Source: Flavisolibacter longurius (GTDB lineage: Bacteria; Bacteroidota; Bacteroidia; Chitinophagales; Chitinophagaceae). Taken from it: 64,000 nt of DNA. Every line of letters begins with the position of its first letter. Within the stretch, counting starts at the first letter, position 1. Position numbers and translations under genes: made by a program. The DNA lies in the NCBI GenBank assembly GCA_014163555.1, contig JACJGO010000004.1, positions 297,797 through 361,796 on the forward strand, in the 5' to 3' direction. Positions 38,072 through 47,654 of the stretch are shown piece by piece. The notes beneath the pieces were generated by a model that was not told the origin of the DNA, ran no database searches, and was given only the letters and a program-made list of their open reading frames with translations.

Positions 38072-39460
38072 ATGAAAAGATTTCGAAAAAATAATCTCTC
38101 CCTACAACAGAAAACAACGGCGTTTGTCCTGTGTTTGTTATTGCTGTTGTCAACGTTTTGCACTGCCCAAATCGGCAAACGTTTTCCATCGGAACGGAAA
38201 GTGGTAAAGGATCCCATTACAGGAACGGAGCTTATCTTCCTGACCAGCACACCGGCCGGTGATTCCAAGATTTATCCCACCCATGCGCAGTGGACAGCCG
38301 ATGGCGAATGGATTATCTTCCGCTCTAACCGGGCACGCAACGAAGCGCTGGCCGTAAATGAAAAGACCGGCGACATGGTGCAAGTAACTGAAGGCGGTTA
38401 TACCGGCATGTTGTGCATCGCCCAAAAGTCCATGAAACTTTATTTTATGCGCTATGCAACTGGAGATACTTCCCAACGGCGAAGAGGCGGCCCTTTAGAA
38501 GTAATCGAAGTTGACTTGCAGCGGGTGCTGGCTGACAGCAAAACCGGCAAGATGAAACCTGCCTCTACTTACCAGCGCATCTGCGGCACCATCCCGGAAG
38601 CATTAGGCGCCGGTGGCGATATGGCGCTGGATGCGGAAGAAGATGTGGTTTACTTCCGTGTGGGCAAAACCGAAGCGGACAAACACATCGCTCCCGGTAC
38701 GAAGATCGAAGGGGCGTTTGGTCCGCGGAACATGGGTGCCGGGCCTGCGGGCCTGATGCAAATGAACACTCAAACCGGTGCGTTGAAATACATCGTTTCT
38801 GTTCCTTTCCAGATCGGTCATGTACAAAGCAATCCCTGGGTGAGTGGCGAGATTGTTTTTTGCTGGGAAACCGGCGGCAAATCGCCGCAGCGCACCTGGA
38901 CGGTAAAGTCGGATGGTACCGGTCTGCGGCCTCTTTATCCCGAAGCGGATTATGAATGGGTCACGCATGAAGCGGTGATCACCAAAGACGAAGTGGCATT
39001 TGCGATTATGGGTCACCGTAAGATAGCTGGTGCAGATACAACCGGAACCGCTGTGGGTGGCGCCAATCCCGGCCAGGAAACAGCCTGGGGGCCATCCGGT
39101 ACAAGAGAAAAGCCAACGGGTTTGGCCATTGTGAATTTGCGCACACGGCAAATGACCATAACCGGGCAAACGCCCACCGGCAGCGGCTTGTGGCATGTGC
39201 ACGGTTCACCCGACGGCCGCTTTGCCGTAGGTGATGATTTCTCCCGCAGTCTTTACCTCATCGACCGGCAAACAAGGGAAATGAGGTTGTTGACAACAGG
39301 GCATAAGGCTACGGCTGCCGATCACCCGCATCCCACTTTTAGTACCGATGGTAAAAAGATCCAGATCCAGTCGGCCATGCTTTCTGCGGATGGCCGGTCG
39401 ATGAATATTTGCATTGTTCCTGTGCCGGAAGACTGGCTGAAGAGAGGAAGTGAAAAGTAA
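38072..39460 (+). CDS. PL22 oligogalacturonate lyase-like protein, secreted (1)
   Basis: A 462-residue protein with a clear signal peptide (TAFVLCLLLLLSTFCTAQ), so periplasmic, whereas well-studied Ogl enzymes are cytoplasmic. Beta-propeller repeats are seen (HAQWTADGEWIIFRSNR, LWHVHGSPDGRFAVGDDF, HPHPTFSTDGKKIQIQS). The family turns unsaturated digalacturonate into 5-keto-4-deoxyuronate using Mn bound by His residues; HPHP near the C-terminus fits the known metal site. The match is moderate: the middle (QSNPWVSGEIVFCWETGG) is typical of the Bacteroidota oligogalacturonate lyase family. Confidence 0.8.
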   Translation: MKRFRKNNLSLQQKTTAFVLCLLLLLSTFCTAQIGKRFPSERKVVKDPITGTELIFLTSTPAGDSKIYPTHAQWTADGEWIIFRSNRARNEALAVNEKTGDMVQVTEGGYTGMLCIAQKSMKLYFMRYATGDTSQRRRGGPLEVIEVDLQRVLADSKTGKMKPASTYQRICGTIPEALGAGGDMALDAEEDVVYFRVGKTEADKHIAPGTKIEGAFGPRNMGAGPAGLMQMNTQTGALKYIVSVPFQIGHVQSNPWVSGEIVFCWETGGKSPQRTWTVKSDGTGLRPLYPEADYEWVTHEAVITKDEVAFAIMGHRKIAGADTTGTAVGGANPGQETAWGPSGTREKPTGLAIVNLRTRQMTITGQTPTGSGLWHVHGSPDGRFAVGDDFSRSLYLIDRQTREMRLLTTGHKATAADHPHPTFSTDGKKIQIQSAMLSADGRSMNICIVPVPEDWLKRGSEK

Positions 39461-39588
39461 TGAGACCCCAGGCGGCAAAGCCGGTATGGATTGCCGGCGG
39501 TGTTTTCCTTGACAAACTATACGTCATTTGCTCTTACATACTGTGTGTTGCGCAACTGGTACTATCATGAACGAGTCCCTTTTTCAAA

Positions 39589-41190
39589 ATGATTGACATG
39601 AATTTTTCCCGGTTCAAATTTTCCCTTGTTTTAGTGTGCTCTATTTTCTGCAACATTCTGCAGGCACAATCCTTCACCATCACAAACAATACCTTCTGGA
39701 ATACCGTGGAGGGACAGCCCATTTACAGCCAGGGCGGCGGCATCTTTAAATTCATCGATCCGGTTTCCAAAACTGAAAAATATTATTGGTACGGAGTGCA
39801 TTACAAAGAAGCGGAATCCTATCGGGCCGACCCTTCCGTAACGCATCCCCGGAATACATTTGTTGCCGTTACCTGCTACAGTTCTACGGATTTCGTGAAC
39901 TGGAAATTTGAGAACAATGTTTTAACCCGTGCGGAGCTTGATAAGCATGGTCGAACAACCTGGGTGGGACGATTGGGGGTTGCCTATGTAAAAGAGATGA
40001 ATACATATGCCCTGTTCGTTCAGCATGGCAACCAGGTTTTAATTGCTACTTCCGATTCGCCAACCGGGGAATTTACCTGGCACCGGCGCATCAACATGCA
40101 AAGCAGGATTGGTACACCCAACACCGGCGACCAGACAGTTTTCACGGATGAAGACAACGGCAAGTCCTACCTGGTGTATTCGTATGGCCAGGGAAGAAAT
40201 AAAATTTATATATCAGAGATTGGCGTAAAAGACGGCATGGTTGACCTGCTGGACGTTACAAAAATCTTTCAGGGTGCCGGTCGCGAAGGGAACTGTATGT
40301 TCAAGTACAAGGGTAAGTACTACATGTTCGCTTCCAACTTGTATGGCTGGGATTCCTCGCTGGCTTATTACCTGGTGGCGGATGATGTGCGGGGGCCTTA
40401 TGTACCTGCAAACGAAATGCGGGTTTTAAAAGGAAGCGAGGATGACTATGCACATGTTACGCAAACAGGATTTTTCTTTACTGTGAAAGGAAGTAAGCAG
40501 GAAACGGTTGTGTATTGCGGCGACCGTTGGGCAAATTTTGCGGGCAATGGTTTGGGTTATAACCAATGGTTCCCGCTTTCCTTTAAAGGAGATGAGCCTT
40601 ATTTCAATTCGCTCCATTCATGGAAGCTGAATGCCAAAACGGGAGAATGGAGCGTTGGCAATGAAAACAATTATGTAAAGAACGGAAGTTTTGAAGCTGA
40701 CCGCAAAGCCATTCCCAGCCATGTGAAGCCGGTGCAAACAGTACTCCTTGGCTGGACAACTACCATATTGGAAGGCAACCCGGTAAGTCTTGATAGTGCC
40801 ACTTCACCCGTGTTAAATCACATGAACAGTGAAGCTGAACGAAAATTTGTAGTGGGTGAAAAGAGTTTGCAGATCTCGGATAAAATTCCTTTCAAACGCA
40901 AGGTGTCGCAACGCATTGTTTCTTCTCCCTTTGTAAAACTTCCGGATGGCAATTATACCCTGAGGGCAAAAGTGAAGGTCAGTGAGGGCTTTCCAAGGCT
41001 GGAAATGTTTGCTGAGAGCGGTGGGAAATCCTATACCACATCATTTGCTAACACAAAAACGGAATGGGAATCCATCGAGGTAAAGAACATAAAGGTCAGG
41101 GGCGGGCAAGTAGAAATTGGTTTCGTGGCGGATGGTGCCGCCGACGCTTTTTGTTACGTGGATGATGTATCACTTGTAAAGCAGAAATGA
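39589..41190 (+). CDS. GH43-type glycosidase with C-terminal carbohydrate-binding-like module
   Basis: A 533-residue secreted protein; signal ends NILQAQS. An upstream ATG and MNFSRF (39598) are both possible starts. Residues about 30-340 are a five-bladed beta-propeller of the GH43 kind (GGGIFKFIDPVSKTEKYYWYG, LATSDSP-type repeats, YYMFASNLYGWDSS). Residues about 365-533 (NYVKNGSFEADRK ... FCYVDDVSLVKQK) have the start and end signature of a CBM4/9-like beta-sandwich. Family members cleave arabinofuranosyl or beta-galactosyl units. It is in line with PL22 and a second GH43; side-chain trimming is likely. Confidence 0.8.
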   Translation: MIDMNFSRFKFSLVLVCSIFCNILQAQSFTITNNTFWNTVEGQPIYSQGGGIFKFIDPVSKTEKYYWYGVHYKEAESYRADPSVTHPRNTFVAVTCYSSTDFVNWKFENNVLTRAELDKHGRTTWVGRLGVAYVKEMNTYALFVQHGNQVLIATSDSPTGEFTWHRRINMQSRIGTPNTGDQTVFTDEDNGKSYLVYSYGQGRNKIYISEIGVKDGMVDLLDVTKIFQGAGREGNCMFKYKGKYYMFASNLYGWDSSLAYYLVADDVRGPYVPANEMRVLKGSEDDYAHVTQTGFFFTVKGSKQETVVYCGDRWANFAGNGLGYNQWFPLSFKGDEPYFNSLHSWKLNAKTGEWSVGNENNYVKNGSFEADRKAIPSHVKPVQTVLLGWTTTILEGNPVSLDSATSPVLNHMNSEAERKFVVGEKSLQISDKIPFKRKVSQRIVSSPFVKLPDGNYTLRAKVKVSEGFPRLEMFAESGGKSYTTSFANTKTEWESIEVKNIKVRGGQVEIGFVADGAADAFCYVDDVSLVKQK

Positions 41191-41229
41191 TGATACGACA
41201 TCCTGGTTTGAAAACGATAAAATAAGAAT

Positions 41230-42216
41230 ATGGCTCTCTTTTTAGTACGTACCGCTCTTCTATACGGTAGCTTTTTGTTGTGCAAAATTGGTAATGCACA
41301 GAACAGTACACAGGCTGATACCACCTTTGTTGCCGACGGCAATCCCATTATCCGGCACAAATTCACCGCCGATCCGGCTGCACTGGTGTACAAGGATAAA
41401 GTGTATTTGTACACCGGTCATGACCAGGCCGCACCGAAGGAGAATCGTTACGTGATGCACGAATGGCTTTGCTTTTCCTCGCCGGATATGAAAACCTGGA
41501 CCGAACATCCTTCGCCTCTCAATGTAAAAAGTTTTGCCTGGGCCAAAGGCGATGCCTGGGCTTCGCAGGTAATAGAACGGGACGGAAAATTCTGGTGGTA
41601 TGTTTCCATTGAGCATGCCACTATTCGGGGCAAAGCCATTGGCGTGGCCGTGTCGGACAGTCCAACCGGCCCGTTTGTAGATGCGCTGGGAAAAGCCCTT
41701 ATTACAAACGACATGACGAAGGAAGCGAAGATCAGTTGGGATGATATCGATCCTACGGTTTGGATCGAGAACGGGCAGGCCTACCTGTTTTGGGGCAATA
41801 CAACGCTCCATTATGTAAAGCTGAAACCCAACATGATCGAGATGGATGGTCCGTTTCAAAAAATCGATGTGCCGAAGTTTACCGAAGCGCCTTACATCCA
41901 CAAACGCAAGGACTGGTTTTACCTGACCTATGCAACCGTATTCCCCGAGAAAACAGCGTACGCCATGAGCCGGAGCATTGAAGGACCCTGGACATACAAA
42001 GGCTTGCTGGGTGAAATTCCCGGCAACTCCAATACGGCCCACCAGTCCATTATTGCATTTAAAGGCAGATGGTATTTTGTTTATCACAACGGCGCCCTGG
42101 TGCCCGATGCCGGCAGCTTTCATCGTTCGGTTTGTATCGATCATCTCTATTACAACAACGACGGAACCCTGAAACGGGTGGTGATGACAAGCGAAGGCAT
42201 ACCGGCTGCAAAATAA
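41230..42216 (+). CDS. GH43 glycosidase, probable alpha-L-arabinofuranosidase or beta-xylosidase
   Basis: A 328-residue secreted protein (signal MALFLVRTALLYGSFLLCKI). The GH43 triad is visible: base D48 in FTADPAAL, pKa-setting D174 in WDDIDPTVW and acid E219 in FTEAPYIHK. It is a single propeller without accessory domain. It starts 39 bp after the previous GH43 stop, so they are co-transcribed. Arabinose release from pectin side chains is the best guess; GH43 members also act on xylosides. Confidence 0.9.
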   Translation: MALFLVRTALLYGSFLLCKIGNAQNSTQADTTFVADGNPIIRHKFTADPAALVYKDKVYLYTGHDQAAPKENRYVMHEWLCFSSPDMKTWTEHPSPLNVKSFAWAKGDAWASQVIERDGKFWWYVSIEHATIRGKAIGVAVSDSPTGPFVDALGKALITNDMTKEAKISWDDIDPTVWIENGQAYLFWGNTTLHYVKLKPNMIEMDGPFQKIDVPKFTEAPYIHKRKDWFYLTYATVFPEKTAYAMSRSIEGPWTYKGLLGEIPGNSNTAHQSIIAFKGRWYFVYHNGALVPDAGSFHRSVCIDHLYYNNDGTLKRVVMTSEGIPAAK

Positions 42217-42231
42217 TAGCAGGGTAATTTT

Positions 42232-42277
42232 CAGGATAGTTCAGGATACGAATGGAAGTGTGAAGTGCGTACTTTAT
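42232..42277 (+). promoter_or_regulatory. CAGGA direct-repeat promoter, copy f (upstream of PL22 gene 2)
   Basis: CAGGA at 42232-42236 and 42242-42246 with spacer TAGTT, the same core as copy c. The -7 candidate TACTTTAT at 42270-42277 is 28 bp after the second repeat. The gene starts only 16 bp further on, so transcription begins almost at the start codon. Confidence 0.6.
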
Positions 42278-42293
42278 TTGCCAAGCTTGTTGT

Positions 42294-43526
42294 ATGAAAA
42301 AACTCCTCTTTTTTGCGGCTGCCTTTTTATTTCTGCATAGTCATCCTGTGTTTGCACAGCCGGTAATGGAAACCGGCGGGCAAAAAATGCCGGATGAGTG
42401 GATCGACAAGGACACCAAACGAAAGGTCATTCGCTTAACACGAAACGGCAGGAGCAACCTCAGTTTTTATTTTCACAACAATCCGTTTATCGGCAGCAAA
42501 ATGGTGTACTACAGCAGTATACCCAGCGAGCAGGCCACTGACCGCAAAATTGAAACCTACAATTCCAATACAAGGGACCGGCAACTGCATCTTCTTGATC
42601 TGAAAACGCTTCAATCCGAAGCGCTGACCCAACATGCATCAGCCATGAATGGCGAGATCGTGCATGCGGAGAGCGGCAATATTTATTATCAAATTAAAGA
42701 CTCTGTTTATTGCGTGAATGCGGCTACCAAAGCTGTGCGACTGGTGTATGTATTTCCGGATGATTTCAAAGCCAGTATTACCACCGTGAATGCCGATGGC
42801 AGCTTGCTTGCCGGAGCCAAATCTGACGACAAGGAAAAAGAATTGTTCCGCCAAAACCCGAACAAAAGCAGCTACTTCAATATTATCTACGAAGCCAAAC
42901 TGCCGCGAACCCTTTTCACCGTCAATACACAAACGAAAGAGCTGAAGAAGATCTTTACCGACAGTGCCTGGCTGAATCACATCCAGTTTTCGCCTACCAA
43001 TCCCAAGCTACTCATGTTTTGTCATGAAGGGCCCTGGCACAAGGTGGACCGTATCTGGACGATCAACATTGATACAAGGGACACGATGTTGATGCACCGG
43101 CGTACGATGCCGATGGAGATTGCCGGGCATGAATGGTTTTCGGCCGATGGCAGCACCATTTGGTTTGACCTGCAAACCCCACGCAGTGTAAAGTTTTTTG
43201 TGGCGGGCGCCGATGTGAAAACCGGTAAGGAAAAACGCTACGAGCTGCAACGTGATGAATGGTCGATCCATTTTAACCGGACAAAGGATGGAAAACTGTT
43301 TGCCGGCGATGGCGGCGATCCGGGGCAGGTAGCCAAGGCAAAAGACGGGATGTGGATCTACCTGTTCAAGCCGGAAGGTGATCATTTAAAATCGGAACGG
43401 TTGGTGAACATGAAACATCATAATTACAAACTGGAGCCGAATGTACATTTCAGTCCCGATGGCAAATGGGTTATTTTCAGGGCCAATTTTGAAGGAGTGG
43501 AAAACGTGTATGCAGTGGTGTTGTGA
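42294..43526 (+). CDS. PL22 oligogalacturonate lyase-like protein, secreted (2)
   Basis: A 410-residue protein with signal peptide (MKKLLFFAAAFLFLHSHPVF, cleaved after AQ). Propeller repeats and family landmarks: NPKLLMFCHEGPWHKVDRIW, GHEWFSADGSTIWFD, and LEPNVHFSPDGKWVIF near the end. These are closer to the classical Ogl pattern (FCHEGPW) than those of the neighbour at 38072. At the C-terminal metal site it shows N-V-H rather than H-P-H, so the two proteins may differ in metal binding or activity. Predicted to act on short (unsaturated) galacturonate oligomers in the periplasm. Confidence 0.85.
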   Translation: MKKLLFFAAAFLFLHSHPVFAQPVMETGGQKMPDEWIDKDTKRKVIRLTRNGRSNLSFYFHNNPFIGSKMVYYSSIPSEQATDRKIETYNSNTRDRQLHLLDLKTLQSEALTQHASAMNGEIVHAESGNIYYQIKDSVYCVNAATKAVRLVYVFPDDFKASITTVNADGSLLAGAKSDDKEKELFRQNPNKSSYFNIIYEAKLPRTLFTVNTQTKELKKIFTDSAWLNHIQFSPTNPKLLMFCHEGPWHKVDRIWTINIDTRDTMLMHRRTMPMEIAGHEWFSADGSTIWFDLQTPRSVKFFVAGADVKTGKEKRYELQRDEWSIHFNRTKDGKLFAGDGGDPGQVAKAKDGMWIYLFKPEGDHLKSERLVNMKHHNYKLEPNVHFSPDGKWVIFRANFEGVENVYAVVL

Positions 43527-43758
43527 TGTTTCGTGTTCAGCAAATATTTGAAGATGGGAGGGGCTGGATAGCGTACAGGTTTGAGGCTCCGTTAGAACCA
43601 CGGAGATACAGCGGCATGGAGGATCACTGTGTTTCTCTGTGCCTCCTTGACACCATGCTTCAAAAATGTTGAATAGAATTACCAGCCGTACAAGAGTGCG
43701 ACGCAACGATAGCTAAATACCAGTAATGGCTTCTGGTTCATAAAAAAGATTTCTTGCA
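43527..43758 (+). other. Intergenic region with hairpin and 52-bp element (copy 1)
   Basis: 232 bases. CACGGAGA (43599-43606) with TCTCTGTG (43634-43641) and GGAGG (43618-43622) with CCTCC (43642-43646) give overlapping inverted repeats of a type common between Bacteroidota genes. The 52-bp repeat described separately ends 39 bp before the GH106 start. Confidence 0.5.
43668..43719 (+). repeat. 52-bp intergenic element, copy 1 (before GH106)
   Basis: It matches 50605-50656 at 42 of 52 positions in the same orientation (counted by eye). Shared cores are GAATAGA, CAGCCGTACAA, GACGCAA and AGCTAAATA. Both copies end about 40 bp before the start codon of a large glycosidase gene, so a regulatory or promoter role is possible; a REP-like repeat is the alternative. 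Confidence 0.6.
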
Positions 43759-46584
43759 ATGTTTAAAAAGACCGTTTTTGTTTTTTCTCTGTCCGCTTCT
43801 TTTCTTTTATCCGATGCCCAGGTAAAATGGCCGGCGGTTACCAATACTACAAAACCCTGGACCCGCTGGTGGTGGGAGGGCAGTGCTGTCAACAAAAAGG
43901 ACCTGACCAGGAACTTGGAGCAATACCAAAAGGTTGGCTTGGGTGGTGTGGAGATCACCCCCATCTATGGTATTTATGGTTATGAAAAAGAATTCATCGA
44001 TTTTTTGTCGCCCAAATGGTTGTCCATGTTGCGGCACACCCTCGACGAGTCAAAACGGTTAGGGCTGGGTGTTGACCTTGCCAACGCCACCGGTTGGCCC
44101 TTTGGCGGGCCTTGGGTAAAGGAAGAAGACGCCAGCAAATCCGTGTATTTTAAAACCTATACCCTTGATGGCGGAAAGCGGTTAGACGAAACCGTTACCT
44201 ACAAGCGGGATGCCTTTGTCCGCACCGCCAACAACAAGCCTGCCAACGCCGATACCATCCGGCGACCCGTGTGGGAGAACAAGAACCTGCAGGCACTTGC
44301 GCTGGACCAGATCGTTTACGCCGAAGAGCTACCGGTACAAACACTGATGGCCTACAACGGTAACCAATCGATCGACCTGACAAAGAATGTGGGTAAAGAT
44401 GGCAAGCTGGATTGGACGGCCCCCGGTAATGAAAAGTGGACGCTTTTTGCCGTTTTCTCCGGACTGCACGGCAAAATGGTAGAACGGGCGGCACCCGGTG
44501 GGGAGGGTTATGCCATCGATCATTTTTCAGCCGCCGCTGCCAACAATTATTTCAAAAAATTTGATGCGGCCTTCAAAGGTTTTGATCTTTCTTACCTCCG
44601 TGCTTTTTTTAATGATTCTTACGAAGTGGATGATGCACGAGGACAATCCAACTGGACGCCGTTGCTCTTTGCTGAATTCAAAAAGCGGAGAGGTTACGAT
44701 CTGCGTCAGCACTTGCCAGCGCTGTTTGGCAAGGATGAAAAAGAAAAAAACCTACGGGTGTTGTATGATTACCGCGCTACCATCGATGAACTGATTCTGC
44801 ACAACTTCACGGAGATCTGGAAAAAGTGGGGCGCCTCCAAAGGTGTAATGGTGCGCAACCAGTCGCACGGCTCACCGGCCAATACGCTGGACCTGTACGA
44901 TGCGGTTGACATTCCTGAAACGGAAGGCACCGATATTTTGCGGTTTAAGTTTGCTACGTCGGTTACCAACGTAAGCGGGAAAGGCCTGGCGGCCGCAGAA
45001 TCCGCCACCTGGTTGAATGAACATTTTTTGTCCAACTGGGGGGATGTGAAAAAGCTCCTTGACCTGTATTTCCTCGGCGGCGTGAACCACATTGTTTACC
45101 ACGGAACGGAATACTCACCAAAGGATGCGCCCTGGCCGGGGTGGCTGTTTTATGCCGCGGTGCATTTTCAGCCGGAGAACCCGCAATGGAAAGATTTTGG
45201 TGCCTTGAATAGTTACGTTACACGGGTGCAATCGTTCTTACAGGGCGGCAAACCCGATAACGATGTTTTGCTTTATTACCCGCTGGTAGATAAATATTCG
45301 GAACAAAGCCGTGAGTTGCTGCAGCATTTTGATGGCATGGAACGCAATTTTGTGAACTCGGATTTCGAGCATGTATCGAAGTGGATGCTGGAAGAAGGGT
45401 ATGGTTTTGATTTCTTCTCGGACCGGCAATTGCAGAAGTTTAGCGCAACAGGTGCCGGCATTCAGACAACGAATAATACCTACAAAACCATTTTGCTTCC
45501 GGCGAACAAGCTGATGACCGAAGCCTCCTTTCAAAAATTGTTGGCGTTGGCAAAAGCCGGTGTTACGATTCTTGCTTACAAGGACATGCCTTCGGATGTG
45601 CCGGGCTGGCACAGCCTGGAAGAAAGAAGAAAAACATTTCAGCAACTGGTTGCACAGCTTTCCTTCCAGGAGGTGGGCAAAGTAAAAAAAGCAGTCGTGG
45701 GCAAAGGTGCTTTTGTTGTTAGCGACAACCTGGAAGCCCTGTTAACCGCCGCCGGTGTCAAACACGAAGTGATTGCCGAAAAAGGCCTATCGTTTATCCG
45801 CCGGAAGAACAACGATGGCAAAGTGTATTTCATTAACAACCGGACAGAAAAAACGGTTTACGACTGGGTGCCGCTGCGGACAAAAGCGGCTTCAGTGTTT
45901 TTCTTCGAACCCATGGGCGGTGAGATTCGTGGGGCCAAATACCGGACAAACCCACAGGGTGAAACGGAAGTGTTGTTGCAGTTAGGACCGCATCAATCCA
46001 TCATCGTGCAAACCTATGGCACGGCCAAAAAAGGAGCCGCTTATGCGTACGCAAAGCAGGCCGGTTCTCCTGTAGAACTCAAAGGCGATTGGAACGTCTC
46101 TTTCTTAACCGGCGGACCAACCTTACCGAAAAGCTTTACCACAAGCAAGCTGGAATCATGGACAGAAAGCAGTGCGGAGGCACAGCATTTTTCCGGTACG
46201 GCAAAATATACCACCACTTTTACCAAACCATCCGGTACGGCGCAAGCCTGGGTGTTGAACCTGGGCAAGGTGCATGAAACGGCCGAAGTGTTTTTAAATG
46301 GAAAAAAACTCGCCACGCTGGTAGGGCCTACCTTCCAGGTGACAATTCCGGCTTCTTCTTTAAAAGCTAGCAATACACTGGAAGTAGTAGTGGCCAACCT
46401 GATGGCCAACCGCATTATTTACATGGATAAGAACAATCTTCCCTGGAAGATCTTTTACAACACCAACATGCCGGCACGACGGGCGGAAAATGCAAAAGGT
46501 GGCATCTTTACGGCGGCAGGCTGGAAACCTTTGCCCTCGGGTATTTTAGGACCGGTGACCCTAACACCCATCACCTATGAATAA
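43759..46584 (+). CDS. GH106-family glycosidase, probable alpha-L-rhamnosidase
   Basis: A 941-residue secreted protein (signal ends LLSDAQ). The opening TNTTKPWTRWWWEGSAVNKK, the strand GLGGVEITPIYGIYGYE and the block NATGWPFGGPW are hallmarks of GH106. The TIM barrel continues through DTIRRPVWENK, DIPETEGTDILRFKF and FLGGVNHIVYHGTEYSP. The C-terminal 170 residues are a galactose-binding-like beta-sandwich (WVLNLGKVHETAEVFLNGKKL). Known members remove alpha-L-rhamnose from rhamnogalacturonans. It overlaps the next gene by 8 bp, so the two are translationally linked. Confidence 0.9.
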   Translation: MFKKTVFVFSLSASFLLSDAQVKWPAVTNTTKPWTRWWWEGSAVNKKDLTRNLEQYQKVGLGGVEITPIYGIYGYEKEFIDFLSPKWLSMLRHTLDESKRLGLGVDLANATGWPFGGPWVKEEDASKSVYFKTYTLDGGKRLDETVTYKRDAFVRTANNKPANADTIRRPVWENKNLQALALDQIVYAEELPVQTLMAYNGNQSIDLTKNVGKDGKLDWTAPGNEKWTLFAVFSGLHGKMVERAAPGGEGYAIDHFSAAAANNYFKKFDAAFKGFDLSYLRAFFNDSYEVDDARGQSNWTPLLFAEFKKRRGYDLRQHLPALFGKDEKEKNLRVLYDYRATIDELILHNFTEIWKKWGASKGVMVRNQSHGSPANTLDLYDAVDIPETEGTDILRFKFATSVTNVSGKGLAAAESATWLNEHFLSNWGDVKKLLDLYFLGGVNHIVYHGTEYSPKDAPWPGWLFYAAVHFQPENPQWKDFGALNSYVTRVQSFLQGGKPDNDVLLYYPLVDKYSEQSRELLQHFDGMERNFVNSDFEHVSKWMLEEGYGFDFFSDRQLQKFSATGAGIQTTNNTYKTILLPANKLMTEASFQKLLALAKAGVTILAYKDMPSDVPGWHSLEERRKTFQQLVAQLSFQEVGKVKKAVVGKGAFVVSDNLEALLTAAGVKHEVIAEKGLSFIRRKNNDGKVYFINNRTEKTVYDWVPLRTKAASVFFFEPMGGEIRGAKYRTNPQGETEVLLQLGPHQSIIVQTYGTAKKGAAYAYAKQAGSPVELKGDWNVSFLTGGPTLPKSFTTSKLESWTESSAEAQHFSGTAKYTTTFTKPSGTAQAWVLNLGKVHETAEVFLNGKKLATLVGPTFQVTIPASSLKASNTLEVVVANLMANRIIYMDKNNLPWKIFYNTNMPARRAENAKGGIFTAAGWKPLPSGILGPVTLTPITYE

Positions 46585-47569
46585 GGTTTTACTCACGGCT
46601 GTTTTTGTTTTGTTGTGCCATCTTTCTGCACTGGCCCAACCGGCGCCGAAGCCGCTCTTTGCTGATCCGGTTCATGACGGTGCTGCCGATCCCGTGATCA
46701 TCTGGAACAAAGGGGCAAAACGCTGGTGGATGTTTTACACCAACCGCAGGGCCAATATAGTGGACACCACGGGTGTGAAATGGGTGCACGGAACAAGGAT
46801 CGGCATTGCCGAATCGGTTGACGGTCGGACCTGGACCTATAAAGACACGGCGAACATAGCTTACCGTCCGGATGAAGGCTATACATTTTGGGCGCCGGAT
46901 GTAATTGAACACAAGGGCACTTACCACATGTATCTCACCTATGTGCCTGGCATTTTCAGCGACTGGAAACATCCCCGCAACATAGTTCACCTGACCAGCA
47001 AAGACTTGCTGAACTGGACATACGAATCTACCGTAAAGCTGGTCAATGACAAGGTGATCGACGCTTCTGTTTTCCAGTTGCCCGATGGTTCCTGGCGCAT
47101 GTGGTACAACAACGAAATGGATGGCAAGTCCATTTGGTATGCCGACAGCAAAGACCTGTACAACTGGGAAGACAAGGGCAAAGCCATTGCAGCAAGAGGA
47201 GAGGGTCCGAAAGTATTTCAATGGAAGGATAGCTATTGGATGGTGGTGGATGCCTGGAAAGGCATGGAGATTTATCGCTCACCGGACCTGCTGAGCTGGA
47301 CAAAACAAGCGTCCCGGATCTTGGAAGAAGGCGGCAAGGGCAAGGATGACGGTGCCATGGGCGGACATTGCGATGTGGTGGTGAATAACGGCAGGGCCTA
47401 CGTGTTTTATTTTACCCATCCCGGTCGGACAAAGATCAGTCCTGCACCAGCTTCTTCCTACGAAGCCAAACGCAGCGTAATACAGGTGGCGGAACTGCAG
47501 TACAAAAACGGGGAGATCATTTGCGATCGCAACCAGCCCGTCACTATTTCATTGCAGCCTTCAAAATAA
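46577..47569 (+). CDS. GH43-like five-bladed propeller glycosidase, family uncertain
   Basis: A 330-residue secreted protein (MNKVLLTAVFVLLCHLSALAQ). It shows the propeller pattern with a candidate triad D38 (GAADPVI), D162 (VIDASVF) and E209 (GEGPKVF) in the usual GH43/GH32-clan order. The repeats YTFWAPDVIEHKGTYHMYLTY and WRMWYNNE are typical. It could belong to a GH43 subfamily or a related propeller family such as GH117. The start codon lies inside the end of the GH106 gene (8-bp overlap), pointing to joint action on the same rhamnose-containing chain. Confidence 0.75.
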   Translation: MNKVLLTAVFVLLCHLSALAQPAPKPLFADPVHDGAADPVIIWNKGAKRWWMFYTNRRANIVDTTGVKWVHGTRIGIAESVDGRTWTYKDTANIAYRPDEGYTFWAPDVIEHKGTYHMYLTYVPGIFSDWKHPRNIVHLTSKDLLNWTYESTVKLVNDKVIDASVFQLPDGSWRMWYNNEMDGKSIWYADSKDLYNWEDKGKAIAARGEGPKVFQWKDSYWMVVDAWKGMEIYRSPDLLSWTKQASRILEEGGKGKDDGAMGGHCDVVVNNGRAYVFYFTHPGRTKISPAPASSYEAKRSVIQVAELQYKNGEIICDRNQPVTISLQPSK

Positions 47570-47579
47570 TGGTTGTCGT

Positions 47580-47628
47580 GAGTGGTGAGTGGTCAGTCAG
47601 GGTCGATTTCATTCACAACTCACCACTC
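47580..47628. repeat. Inverted repeat GAGTGGTGAGT between genes
   Basis: GAGTGGTGAGT (47580-47590) and ACTCACCACTC (47618-47628) are perfect 11-bp complements with a 27-base loop. It belongs to the same sequence family as 36159-36285 and lies between the GH43-like and GH88 genes. It may end or stabilise a transcript. Confidence 0.65.
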
Positions 47629-47654
47629 TGTTCCGGATTGTGTAATTTGTATAG

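Noticed and set aside
43564..43614. A possible eighth CAGGA promoter (CTGGA at 43564, CAGG at 43576) before GH106
   Set aside because: The units are 12 bp apart instead of 10, the first has a mismatch, and no good -7 box follows at 26-28 bp.
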